Shown: positions 56,781-64,000 of the stretch, piece by piece
Layout: each line of letters starts with the position of its first letter
Position numbering within the stretch: position 1 is the first letter of the stretch
Assembly (NCBI RefSeq): GCF_900100045.1
Contig: NZ_FNEA01000016.1
Coordinates: forward strand, 1-64,000
Origin: Paracoccus denitrificans
Lineage (GTDB): Bacteria; Pseudomonadota; Alphaproteobacteria; Rhodobacterales; Rhodobacteraceae
DNA length: 64,000 bases
Reading direction: 5' to 3'
Notes under the pieces: model-generated
Told to the model about the DNA's origin: nothing
Databases searched by the model: none
Seen by the model: the letters and a program-made list of their open reading frames with translations, nothing else
Position numbers and translations under genes: made by a program

Positions 56781-57393
56781 GTCATTCCTACCTTCTTGCG
56801 TATGGTCTTTTCCCCCGTATCGGTCGGCTCTCCCAAGCGGACCGATCTGTTCACCATAGCAAATCGCCGCCCTTCCCGAAAGCGAGAGCGCAGCATAAAT
56901 GCAGGAATTGCAGGGAGTTAGTTGTAAGGCCACCGAGCTTTTCCATCCAGGGTAGAGTGATCGCGGCGGAACCTGTCCCTGCCGGGCGCCACGACCGGGG
57001 CAAAGCCGCTTCCCCTGGCGAAACGGATTAACCCATTCGGGCGATGCGCGGTGCGGACAGGGCCGCCTGGCTAGACCCCCGGGGGTGGCTTTCCCCTGAA
57101 TTCGAACTGTCCCGGCTTAGCCTTTTCGTGCGGCTAGGCCGAATCGGTCGGCGGGGCGTAGCCTTCTTGCAGGCTGGACGGGGCATCCCCGCGCCGGCCG
57201 GACGGGTGCCGCGCGAGGTGGCGTGCGCCATTCCGTATCCGCAGCAGGTCGAGGACGGTCGTGCCGTCGTGACGGTGGGCGTTGGCCCGGCGACCGGGAC
57301 CGGCTTGCCTTTCATCCACCGGAACCGGGCGGGCAAGCGGGCTTGCGAATGATCTGGCCGCATCTCACCCGCCTCTGACAGGAGGAAACGACG
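56781..57393. other. 613-bp divergent gap between luxR and the Gly-rich gene
   Basis: No convincing gene. A forward frame at 57044-57352 (102 codons) has a starter ATG but no ribosome site or recognisable protein. An imperfect hairpin (GCTTAGCC/GGCTAGGC, 57115-57139) and AGCCT-N6-AGGCT near 57160 are present. The length suggests a complex promoter or a 5' leader for the large protein gene; AGGAGGAAACGACG gives that gene a strong ribosome site. Confidence 0.45.
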
Positions 57394-59205
57394 ATGGTTG
57401 CCAGCCGTAACATGAACCTCTTTGCCTGGCCGATCGACAGTCAGGACCAGGATCAAGAGCAGGGCCAAGGACAGGGTCAAGGACAGGGTCAGGGCCAAGG
57501 GCAAGGCCAGGGCCAGCTGAACAAGCAGGCCCAGGGTCAGGACCAGGGCCAAGACCAGGATCAGGGCCAGGGACAGGGCCAAGACCAGGGTCAGGGCCAG
57601 CATCAAAGCCAGAGCAACGCGAACGACAACGCGAATGCGAATGCCAATGCGAACAGCAGTTCGTCCGAGACGCTTGCCTATAACGCTGCGGGCAATGTGG
57701 CGGGCAACCTTGCCGGCAATGCCGCCAAGAACGCGGCCGACAACGACGCCAGCAACGCGGCGCATAACGATGCGACGAACGATGCCTACAACAAGGCGGT
57801 GAACACGGCCTATAACAACACCGATGTCGAGACCAACGTCTCGACCAATGTCAGCGTGGGCCTCGATCTGAACGGATGGGAGCCGACCGACAACGACTAT
57901 GCCGACATCGACCTGGACAACATGCATGGCAGCATGGGCGACCTGCTGGTCAACCGTGACGGCAATATCAGCATCGGCACTGACGACATCAATATCAGCA
58001 ATGTGCTGAACAATGCCCTGAACGGTGGCGGCAACGATACCGGCATCATCATTCCGCAATCGGCGACGATGAACGATCAGGACGACCTGAGCGATCCCAC
58101 CGTCACCAACAATGCCGACTTCAACCAGAACGGCAGCGTCTATGGCGGCACGGCCACGGCCGAGCGCGGCATCGATGCCGGCGGTGAAGGCGGCGGAGGT
58201 GGTGCCGGCGGCAGCGCCGACGGCGGCTCGGGCGATGCGGATGCCGATGGCGGCAAGGCCTTTGCGACCGGCAGCGACGCCCATGGCGGTTCGGGCGGCG
58301 GTGCCGCGGCGACCGGCGGTTCCGGCTCCGGCGGCGATGCGCTGGGGGTCGGCCTGGGCGTCGGCCTGGGCGGCACGGCCAACGGCGGCGACGCGGGCGG
58401 CCTTGCGGCAGGCATCGGGGCCGGCCTGAGCGGCGACGCCAATGGCGGCGATGCGGGTGCCGGCAGCCTGGCGGGCGCGCTTGGCGCCGGCGCGGGGGGC
58501 CCTGGCGGCTCCGGCGGCTCGGGCGGTGCGGGCGGCGACAGCGGCGCGGCCGATGCCGGCCCGACCGGTGCGCTTGGCCTTGGCCTTATCGGCGTGGGCG
58601 TCAACAGCGACAGCGGCAATGGCGGCACCACCGGCGACGGCGGTGACGGCGGCGCGGGCGCTGCAGGCGGCGATGGCGGCATCGGTGCCGGGATCGGCGC
58701 AGCCCTTTCGGCCGCGGCGGCGATGGCCGGCGATGCGACCTCGGGCGATGCGGGCGGTGCCGGCCTTGGCGCCGTCTGGGCGGCGGCCGGCAATGGCGGC
58801 AGCGCGGACGGCTCGGGCGCGGGCTATGGTGATGCCGCTGCCGGCAACGGCATCGGCGGTGCGGTCAGCGGCATCACCGGCGGCTATGGCGGCGCTGCCA
58901 GCGCGACGGGCGGCTATGCCACCGGCGGCAACGGCATGAACACCAACAGCGGCAATGGCGGCGATGGCGGCCAGGTGATGTCCGGCGACGGTGGTTATGC
59001 GCATGCCGGCACCTGGGGGTCGAACAACGGCGACGACGGCTATGTCACCGGCTATTCGACCGCCTCGGCCGATGCGATCCTGGATACGACGGCCTTCAAC
59101 CAGAGCATCGTGATGGGTGCGAACATCCTGGGCAACACCGTCGACATGACGGTGGTCGGCGGCGATCTCAGCTCGACCGTGGTCGGCCAGGACGACCTCT
59201 CCTGA
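57394..59205 (+). CDS. Low-complexity Gln-Gly/Asn-Ala/Gly-rich protein, probable type I secretion cargo
   Basis: A 603-residue acidic protein without a Sec signal. Residues about 17-72 are alternating Gln with Gly, Asp or Glu (QGQGQGQ units). Residues 73-86 alternate Asn and Ala. About 90-235 is Asn/Asp-rich with hydrophobic alternation (NTDVETNVSTNVSVGLDLNG). About 250-540 is Gly-rich (GGSGSGG, GGDGGDGG). The end (FNQSIVMGANILGNTVDMTVVGGDL) resembles segments in the next large protein. It lacks RTX GGxGxDxxx nonapeptides. It is first in the secretion locus and is probably an exported matrix or adhesin component. Confidence 0.75.
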   Translation: MVASRNMNLFAWPIDSQDQDQEQGQGQGQGQGQGQGQGQGQLNKQAQGQDQGQDQDQGQGQGQDQGQGQHQSQSNANDNANANANANSSSSETLAYNAAGNVAGNLAGNAAKNAADNDASNAAHNDATNDAYNKAVNTAYNNTDVETNVSTNVSVGLDLNGWEPTDNDYADIDLDNMHGSMGDLLVNRDGNISIGTDDINISNVLNNALNGGGNDTGIIIPQSATMNDQDDLSDPTVTNNADFNQNGSVYGGTATAERGIDAGGEGGGGGAGGSADGGSGDADADGGKAFATGSDAHGGSGGGAAATGGSGSGGDALGVGLGVGLGGTANGGDAGGLAAGIGAGLSGDANGGDAGAGSLAGALGAGAGGPGGSGGSGGAGGDSGAADAGPTGALGLGLIGVGVNSDSGNGGTTGDGGDGGAGAAGGDGGIGAGIGAALSAAAAMAGDATSGDAGGAGLGAVWAAAGNGGSADGSGAGYGDAAAGNGIGGAVSGITGGYGGAASATGGYATGGNGMNTNSGNGGDGGQVMSGDGGYAHAGTWGSNNGDDGYVTGYSTASADAILDTTAFNQSIVMGANILGNTVDMTVVGGDLSSTVVGQDDLS

Positions 59206-59224
59206 GAGTCGCGCAAGCGAACAC

Positions 59225-59249
59225 CCTGCGCGGGGCCATCCCGCGCAGG
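59225..59249 (+). terminator. Hairpin between the Gly-rich gene and the secretion operon
   Basis: CCTGCGCGGG, loop GCCAT, CCCGCGCAGG form a perfect 10-bp stem, 20 bp after the Gly-rich stop. It is followed by ATTCACTTTAGG, a poor T-run. It may reduce read-through so that the abundant cargo is made in excess over the transporter. Confidence 0.6.
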
Positions 59250-59314
59250 ATTCACTTTAGGTCATTTCCCTTCGGCGCCCCGCCGAAAGTGCTTTATCGA
59301 GGAAGGTGGCAGCC

Positions 59315-61348
59315 ATGTTTACGATCGACGCGGCGGACGAAGCGATCTGGCACTTCATCGGGCTTTTTCACATCGGGGAAGAACGCGGCCGGATGCGGAT
59401 CGAATACGACCGGCTGACGCCGAAGAAGGCCGATCCCGATCTGGGCCCGGTCGAGCCGCTGGACCTGTCGGGCCAGCATCCCTATCGCCCGCTCGATCAC
59501 CTGCCCGACATTCCCTATGTGCCGCCCCATCGCCCGGTCGAGGGGCTGGCGGCCGATCCCAGGCCGCCCCTGATGGAGCTGGAGACCTATTTCCCGCGCT
59601 TCTCGGTCTCGCCCGAGGTGGCGTTTCTCGCAACGCTGTCCGGCGGCATTCCATGGTCGGCCACGCCGCCGGGCCGTTTCCTGACGCCCGAGGATCCCAA
59701 CTGGACCTTGCCCGTGCCGGGATCGGTCGCTGTGATCGTGATCCAGAAGACCCGGCTGGCCGACGACGACCAGATGAATGCCGACGGCATCCGGGGCGGC
59801 CTGGTCGATGCGCACCTGCTCGCGGGCCGGCTGGAGGCGCTGGCGGCGCAGGCCGGCCAGCTTGGCATCGCCCTGCCGGTCGCGATGCCTGCGGACGAGC
59901 CGGCCTTTCGCCTGATCGCCGAGACCTTCCGGCAAGCCGGTCTGCCCCAGGCCGAGGCCGCGGGCGCGCAAGTCCACGCCCGGCAGGGTGCCGATGTCGA
60001 GGGCCAGTATCTGAACGGCGCCGCGGTCGATACCCGTCCCGATATCGACGCGCTCATGCCCGCATACCGCAAGGAACAGGCGGCCGAACAGGCGCGCGAG
60101 GCCCAAGAGAACGCCGCGCCCCCAAGGCATGAGGGGCCTTCGTCGGCCGGGTCGGCATTCGCCACCGGCCCGGGCGAGGGCGGGCAGGGCCATGACCTGA
60201 TCCTGGGCAACAACACGCTGGTCAATCAGGTCACGATCAATTCCGCCGCGCCGACCGCGCCGGTCATCGTCGTGGCGGCCGGCGTCTACAGCTACAACAT
60301 CGTCAGCCAGACCAATGTCTGGAGCGATTCCGACGTGCTGGCCGGCCTGTTCGGCGCGGCGCATGGCCAGCCTGTCGGAGCCCCGACCCAGGCGCTCAAC
60401 TATGCGAGCTATGCCTCGTTCTCGAACCCGATGCCGGTGGTGCAGGGCGACGGCGAGGCGCCGCAATACTGGGTGACGGCGACGCTGGAGGGCAGCCTGA
60501 TCAGCATGAACTGGATCGAGCAATACAACCTGATGTCCGACAACGACATCGCCTCGGTCACCGTTCACGCGAACCAGACATTGCTGCTGATGGGCCAGAA
60601 CGGCGCGCTGAACCAGGTTTCGCTGCTGGAACTGGGCATGAGCTATGACCTGATCATCATCGACGGCCAGATCATCAACCTGAACACCATCCTGCAAACC
60701 AACGTGCTGCTGGACGACGACCGCATCACGGTCAGCGACGGCCTGGGGGCCCGGATCAGTTCGGGCGACAATCTGCTGATCAACGATGCGACCATCGTCC
60801 AGGTCGGCCTGTCCGGCATCGTCGCGACGAGCCCCGGCCATGACGCGATGCTGGCGGGGGCGGCGGCGGGCGAGGTCGCCTTGCCGCAATCGGTGCTGGA
60901 CGACCCCGCCTTTCAGGGGCTGGGCGTGGTGCGGGTGCTGCATGTCAAGGGCGACATGGTCTCGGTCAACGTCATCCGGCAGACGAACGTGCTGGGCGAT
61001 GCCGACCAGATCGAGGTTTATCGCGACGACCTTCTGGCCGGCGGCGGCGAGATCGGCGTGGTCTCGGGCTCCAACCTGCTGGTCAACGCGGCGGTGATCG
61101 CCGAGTTCGGCGTCGATGCCACGATCCATTCGGGCGGAGAGGTCTATTCCGACGCCCTGCTGCATCAGGCCGAACTGGTGATGACCGACGATCCGCTGAT
61201 GCCCGCCCCGCCATCCGGCCTGGCCAGCGAGGCGGTGCTGTTTCTGGCCGAGGGCATGCTGGGCGAGGACGATGCCGACGCAGGCTTCGTGCCGATAGGC
61301 GCGAATGCCGATGTGCCCGCCGACATCATGCAGACGGTGCTGGCATGA
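59315..61348 (+). CDS. Repeat protein of the type I secretion locus (QTNVL repeats)
   Basis: A 677-residue protein without signal peptide. Residues 1-280 are unique and Pro-rich with a DDDQMNADG segment. From about 300 on, a repeat recurs four times: IVSQTNVWSDSD (residue 332), IEQYNLMSDND (403), ILQTNVLLDDD (461) and IRQTNVLGDAD (556), i.e. I-x-Q-x-N-V/L-x-x-D-x-D. Between them runs a second motif with NxLLxNxxxI form (GDNLLINDATIVQVGLSG, GSNLLVNAAVIAEFGVDA). I recognise no named domain. ATG 59315 follows GAGGAAGGTGG. It overlaps the secretion ATPase gene by 4 nt, so it is a cargo or accessory of that system. Confidence 0.78.
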   Translation: MFTIDAADEAIWHFIGLFHIGEERGRMRIEYDRLTPKKADPDLGPVEPLDLSGQHPYRPLDHLPDIPYVPPHRPVEGLAADPRPPLMELETYFPRFSVSPEVAFLATLSGGIPWSATPPGRFLTPEDPNWTLPVPGSVAVIVIQKTRLADDDQMNADGIRGGLVDAHLLAGRLEALAAQAGQLGIALPVAMPADEPAFRLIAETFRQAGLPQAEAAGAQVHARQGADVEGQYLNGAAVDTRPDIDALMPAYRKEQAAEQAREAQENAAPPRHEGPSSAGSAFATGPGEGGQGHDLILGNNTLVNQVTINSAAPTAPVIVVAAGVYSYNIVSQTNVWSDSDVLAGLFGAAHGQPVGAPTQALNYASYASFSNPMPVVQGDGEAPQYWVTATLEGSLISMNWIEQYNLMSDNDIASVTVHANQTLLLMGQNGALNQVSLLELGMSYDLIIIDGQIINLNTILQTNVLLDDDRITVSDGLGARISSGDNLLINDATIVQVGLSGIVATSPGHDAMLAGAAAGEVALPQSVLDDPAFQGLGVVRVLHVKGDMVSVNVIRQTNVLGDADQIEVYRDDLLAGGGEIGVVSGSNLLVNAAVIAEFGVDATIHSGGEVYSDALLHQAELVMTDDPLMPAPPSGLASEAVLFLAEGMLGEDDADAGFVPIGANADVPADIMQTVLA

Positions 61349-63336
61349 AGCGCGACCGGACGACCCGAGACCCGCAGGCGGGCGGACGCCTTTTGCTGGA
61401 GCCCGAGATGAGCGTCGGCTGGCAGGGTGACCGGCCCCGTGCGCCGGCCTCGAAGCCCCTGGGCACCGGCCCGACCATCGACCGGCAGGCCGGACGCCTT
61501 CCCGCCGAGCCGGCCGTGGTGCCCTCGAAGGACGGCGCGGCCTTTCACAAGCGCGTCTCGGAGCCCGATATCGCCGGGGCGCTGGGGGCCACGATCCGCC
61601 GGATCTGGGCCAATATCCTGGGCGTGCTGCTGTTCAGCGGCGTGACCAACCTGCTGGTGCTGGCGATCCCGGTCTATCTGTTCCAGATCTCGGACCGGGT
61701 GCTGACCAGCCGCTCGATCGACACGCTGGTCATGCTGACGGTGGTGATCGTCGGCGCCGTGCTGCTGCAGGTGGTCTTCGACGCCATCCGGCGCGGCATG
61801 CTTCTGCGCAGTTCGGTCGATATCTCGGCCCGGCTCGGCTCGCCCATCCTGGCGGCCGCCGCACGCGCCTCGCTGCAAAGCAACGGGCAGGAATACCAGA
61901 CGCTGGGCGACTTGCAGCAGGTGCGCAGCTTTCTGGTGTCGGGAACGCTGCTGTCGGTCCTGGACCTGCCCTTCGCGCCGCTGTTCATCCTGGCGATCTT
62001 TCTGGTCCATCCGCATCTGGGCCTGATCGTGCTGGCCACGGCGGGGGTGCTTCTGGCCATCGCGCTGATGAACCAGCGCGCCACCGCGAAATCCTTTGCC
62101 GAGGCGAACCGGCACCTGAGCCGCGCGAACCTGCACCTGGATTCGATGATGCGCAATTCCCAGATCATCAACGCGCTGGCGATGATCCCCGAGGCCGTGA
62201 CCATCTGGGGCCGGGATGCCGCCAGCTCGATGGCGGCGCAGGTGCGGGCGCAGGACCGCAACATCATGTTCGCCGGCGCTTCGCGCGGGGTGCGGCTGCT
62301 GACGCAGGTGGGACTGCTGGGCTGGGGCGCCTATCTGGCGCTGCGCGGCGAGATCACCGGGGGCATGGTCATCGCCGCCTCGATCATCGCCGGCCGCGCG
62401 CTTGCACCCATCGAGGGCGCCATCGAGGGCTGGAACAGCGTGCTTCTGTCGCGCGCCGCCTATGGGCGCATCTCGGCGCTGCTGAAATCCTCGCCGCTGA
62501 ACCAGCAGCGCCTGAAACTGCCCCATCCCGAGGGGCGGCTGGATGTCGAGCGGCTGCTCTACGTTCCGAACGGGACCAAGCGGGTGGTGCTGAACGCGAT
62601 CACCTTTTCGCTGAACCCCGGCACGTCGCTGGCCATCGTCGGCAAGTCCGGCGCCGGCAAGACGACGCTGGGCAAGATGCTGGTCGGCTCGATCCTGCCC
62701 ACCTCGGGCAGCGTGCGGCTGGACCTGATGGACCTGCGCAACTGGGACCAGCGCCAGCTGGGCCAGTGCATCGGCTATCTGCCGCAGGACGTGCAGCTGT
62801 TCCCCGGCACCATCAAGGACAACATCGCCCGGATGCGGCCCGACGCCCGCGACGACGAGATCTATCAGGCCGCGGTGCTGGCCGATGTCCACGACATGAT
62901 CGCCAAGCTGCCCGAGGGCTATGAGACGGTCGTGTCCGCCGACGGATCGCCGCTTTCGGGCGGGCAGAAGCAGCGCATCGGCCTGGCACGGGCGTTTTTC
63001 GGCAGCCCCCGGCTGGTGGTGCTGGACGAGCCGAACTCGAACCTGGACACCGCAGGGGACCGTGCGCTGTCGCGGGCGATGGCGCTGGCCAAGAAGGACG
63101 GGATCACCATGATCGTCGTGACCCAGAAATACCAGCTTCTCCAGGATGTGGACAACATCATGCTGCTGGCCGACGGCCAGATCGCCGCCTTCGGCGCGCG
63201 CGACCAGATGCTGGAGCGGCTGGCCAACAGAAAGCAGCCCGGCAACGCGCCGCCCGTCGCGGCGCAGCCGCCCGCGCCGGGCGGGCAAGCCATGACACCC
63301 CCCGCATCGGAGGCAGGCCATGACCAGCAGGAGTGA
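61345..63336 (+). CDS. Type I secretion ABC permease/ATPase (PrtD/HasD-like)
   Basis: A 663-residue transporter. An unusually long polar N-terminus (about 75 residues) precedes the membrane domain with six helices (ILGVLLFSGVTNLLVLAIPVYL), which contains the TISS marker QTLGDLQQVRSFLVSGTLLSVLDLPFAPLF. The ATPase has VGKSGAGKTTLGKML, SPLSGGQKQRIGLARAF and VVLDEPNSNLD. There is no C39 domain, so cargo is not cut. It starts in the previous stop (ATGA) and overlaps the adaptor gene by 17 nt. It should export the preceding large proteins. Confidence 0.92.
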   Translation: MKRDRTTRDPQAGGRLLLEPEMSVGWQGDRPRAPASKPLGTGPTIDRQAGRLPAEPAVVPSKDGAAFHKRVSEPDIAGALGATIRRIWANILGVLLFSGVTNLLVLAIPVYLFQISDRVLTSRSIDTLVMLTVVIVGAVLLQVVFDAIRRGMLLRSSVDISARLGSPILAAAARASLQSNGQEYQTLGDLQQVRSFLVSGTLLSVLDLPFAPLFILAIFLVHPHLGLIVLATAGVLLAIALMNQRATAKSFAEANRHLSRANLHLDSMMRNSQIINALAMIPEAVTIWGRDAASSMAAQVRAQDRNIMFAGASRGVRLLTQVGLLGWGAYLALRGEITGGMVIAASIIAGRALAPIEGAIEGWNSVLLSRAAYGRISALLKSSPLNQQRLKLPHPEGRLDVERLLYVPNGTKRVVLNAITFSLNPGTSLAIVGKSGAGKTTLGKMLVGSILPTSGSVRLDLMDLRNWDQRQLGQCIGYLPQDVQLFPGTIKDNIARMRPDARDDEIYQAAVLADVHDMIAKLPEGYETVVSADGSPLSGGQKQRIGLARAFFGSPRLVVLDEPNSNLDTAGDRALSRAMALAKKDGITMIVVTQKYQLLQDVDNIMLLADGQIAAFGARDQMLERLANRKQPGNAPPVAAQPPAPGGQAMTPPASEAGHDQQE

Positions 63337-64000
63337 TCCCGACGGCCTTTATGACCGGGTGCCGCGCTCGGTCAGGACGCATCTGGTCTTTGGCCTTGCC
63401 CTGCTGGTCCTGTCCCTGGGCGGGTTCGGCAGCTGGGCCTTTCGGGCGCCGCTTGCGGCGGCGGTGATGGCGCCGGGCAGTTTCGTGGCGACCGGCCGCA
63501 ACAAGATCGTCCAGCACCTGGAGGGCGGCATCATCCGCGAGATCCTGGTCGATGAGGGCGACGCGGTGACGGCGGGCCAGGTGCTGGTCCAGCTGGACCG
63601 CACCGCCGCCATCGCCAACCGACGCGAGCTGGAGTTGCGCCGCGCCCGGCTGGAGGCGATCAGCGCCCGGTTGCGGGCCGAATATGCGGGGGTCGAGACG
63701 CTGGCCTTCGGCGCCTTCCTGCAAGAGCACGAGGACGAGCCCAGCTTTGCCGCCATCATGGCCGAGCAGCAGGCCGCCTTTCGCGCCGCCCGCGCCAAGC
63801 TGGACGGCGAGGTCATCCTGCTGCAAAGCAATATCGCCGCCAGCCGCTCCCGCATCGAGGGCTACGAGGGGCAGCTTGCCGCCGTCGAAACCCAGCTTGC
63901 CCTGCTGCGCGAGGATCACGGCGCCCGCGACACGCTGCTTCAGCGCGGGCTGGTGCGGCGCAGCGACGTCAACATGCTGGCGCGCGCCATCGCCGATGCC
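63320..64000 (+). CDS. HlyD-family type I secretion adaptor (partial, cut by window end)
   Basis: 227 codons open to the window edge from ATG 63320. A membrane helix (HLVFGLALLVLSLGGFGSWAF) is followed by the lipoyl half (GRNKIVQHLEGGIIREILVDEGD, typical of the HlyD/PrtE type) and the start of a coiled coil (RRELELRRARLEAISARLRAE). It overlaps the ATPase gene by 17 nt and completes the inner-membrane part of the machine; a TolC-like gene may follow outside the window. Confidence 0.9.
   Translation, partial: MTSRSDPDGLYDRVPRSVRTHLVFGLALLVLSLGGFGSWAFRAPLAAAVMAPGSFVATGRNKIVQHLEGGIIREILVDEGDAVTAGQVLVQLDRTAAIANRRELELRRARLEAISARLRAEYAGVETLAFGAFLQEHEDEPSFAAIMAEQQAAFRAARAKLDGEVILLQSNIAASRSRIEGYEGQLAAVETQLALLREDHGARDTLLQRGLVRRSDVNMLARAIADA

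Noticed and set aside
57044..57352. 102-codon forward frame upstream of the Gly-rich gene
   Set aside because: No ribosome site and low-information Arg/Gly/Pro composition; treated as leader or promoter DNA.
57450..57610. Tandem CAG/GGC-type DNA repeats as a possible CRISPR or microsatellite
   Set aside because: The period is 6 nt in coding frame (Gln-Gly), with no spacers, so it is a protein repeat and not an array.
57028..59004. Long antisense open frame over the Gly-rich gene (658 codons, Ala/Ile/Arg-rich)
   Set aside because: GGC/GCC repeats read backwards as GCC/GGC without stops. The forward gene has the ribosome site and the operon context.

Overview
The window is high-GC DNA with alphaproteobacterial gene content: BtuB/BtuFCD, an OpgG/OpgD-type glucan protein, an N-methylhydantoinase operon, many ATGA stop/start overlaps and typical Rhodobacterales codon use. 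A Paracoccus-like member of the Rhodobacterales fits best; this is inferred from gene content and style, not from a marker gene. Nearly every base is coding, on both strands. I saw no tRNA, rRNA, insertion sequence, integrase or CRISPR array.

Layout. 0-5 kb: the tail of a probable glycerol kinase, then a reverse-strand vitamin B12 uptake operon (btuB-btuF-btuC-btuD) behind a cobalamin riboswitch. 5-9.4 kb: an SLC13-type permease, an aminotransferase and a BASS-type transporter. 9.3-13.5 kb: a class Ib ribonucleotide reductase operon (nrdHIEF, reverse) with a second cobalamin riboswitch in its leader and, upstream of that, two NrdR-like boxes 31 bp apart. 13.8-24 kb: a catecholate-siderophore-type TonB receptor, a decayed alpha-hydroxyacid dehydrogenase, YeiH with its divergent LysR regulator, a DctA-type carrier with its divergent LysR regulator, and a DEAD-box helicase. 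24-27 kb: a GlxA-type regulator facing a secreted DJ-1/PfpI protein, then a RibD/DHFR-fold reductase. 27-34 kb: a tightly overlapping six-gene operon joining a CDP-alcohol phosphatidyltransferase, a membrane sulfatase/phosphotransferase, a complete NMT1-type ABC importer and a glycosyltransferase. 34-42 kb: cytochrome b561, then a LysR-controlled hydantoin/creatinine-type catabolic operon (amidase, HyuA, HyuB, NCS1 permease). 42-44 kb: a periplasmic glucan protein.

44-51.6 kb holds the most unusual system. A 64-residue double-glycine precursor peptide sits beside a radical SAM/SPASM maturase, a colicin V-type C39-peptidase ABC exporter and an HlyD adaptor. A membrane hybrid histidine kinase and a LuxR-type response regulator follow directly. 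Non-coding DNA before the exporter operon and before the peptide carries a shared 16-bp palindromic motif, and a 13-bp direct repeat with 22-bp period lies before the exporter operon. The set resembles a modified-microcin or peptide-signalling module.

51.8-55.5 kb is a sulfate ABC importer (sbp-cysT-cysW-cysA) with two oddities: an N-terminal extension on Sbp and a short CysA. 55.5-64 kb is a type I secretion locus. It has a LuxR regulator and a small helical protein, a Gln-Gly/Asn-Ala/Gly-rich low-complexity protein, a repeat protein with four QTNVL-type motifs, the secretion ATPase, and a membrane-fusion protein cut by the window edge. It is probably concerned with a cell-surface or biofilm matrix.
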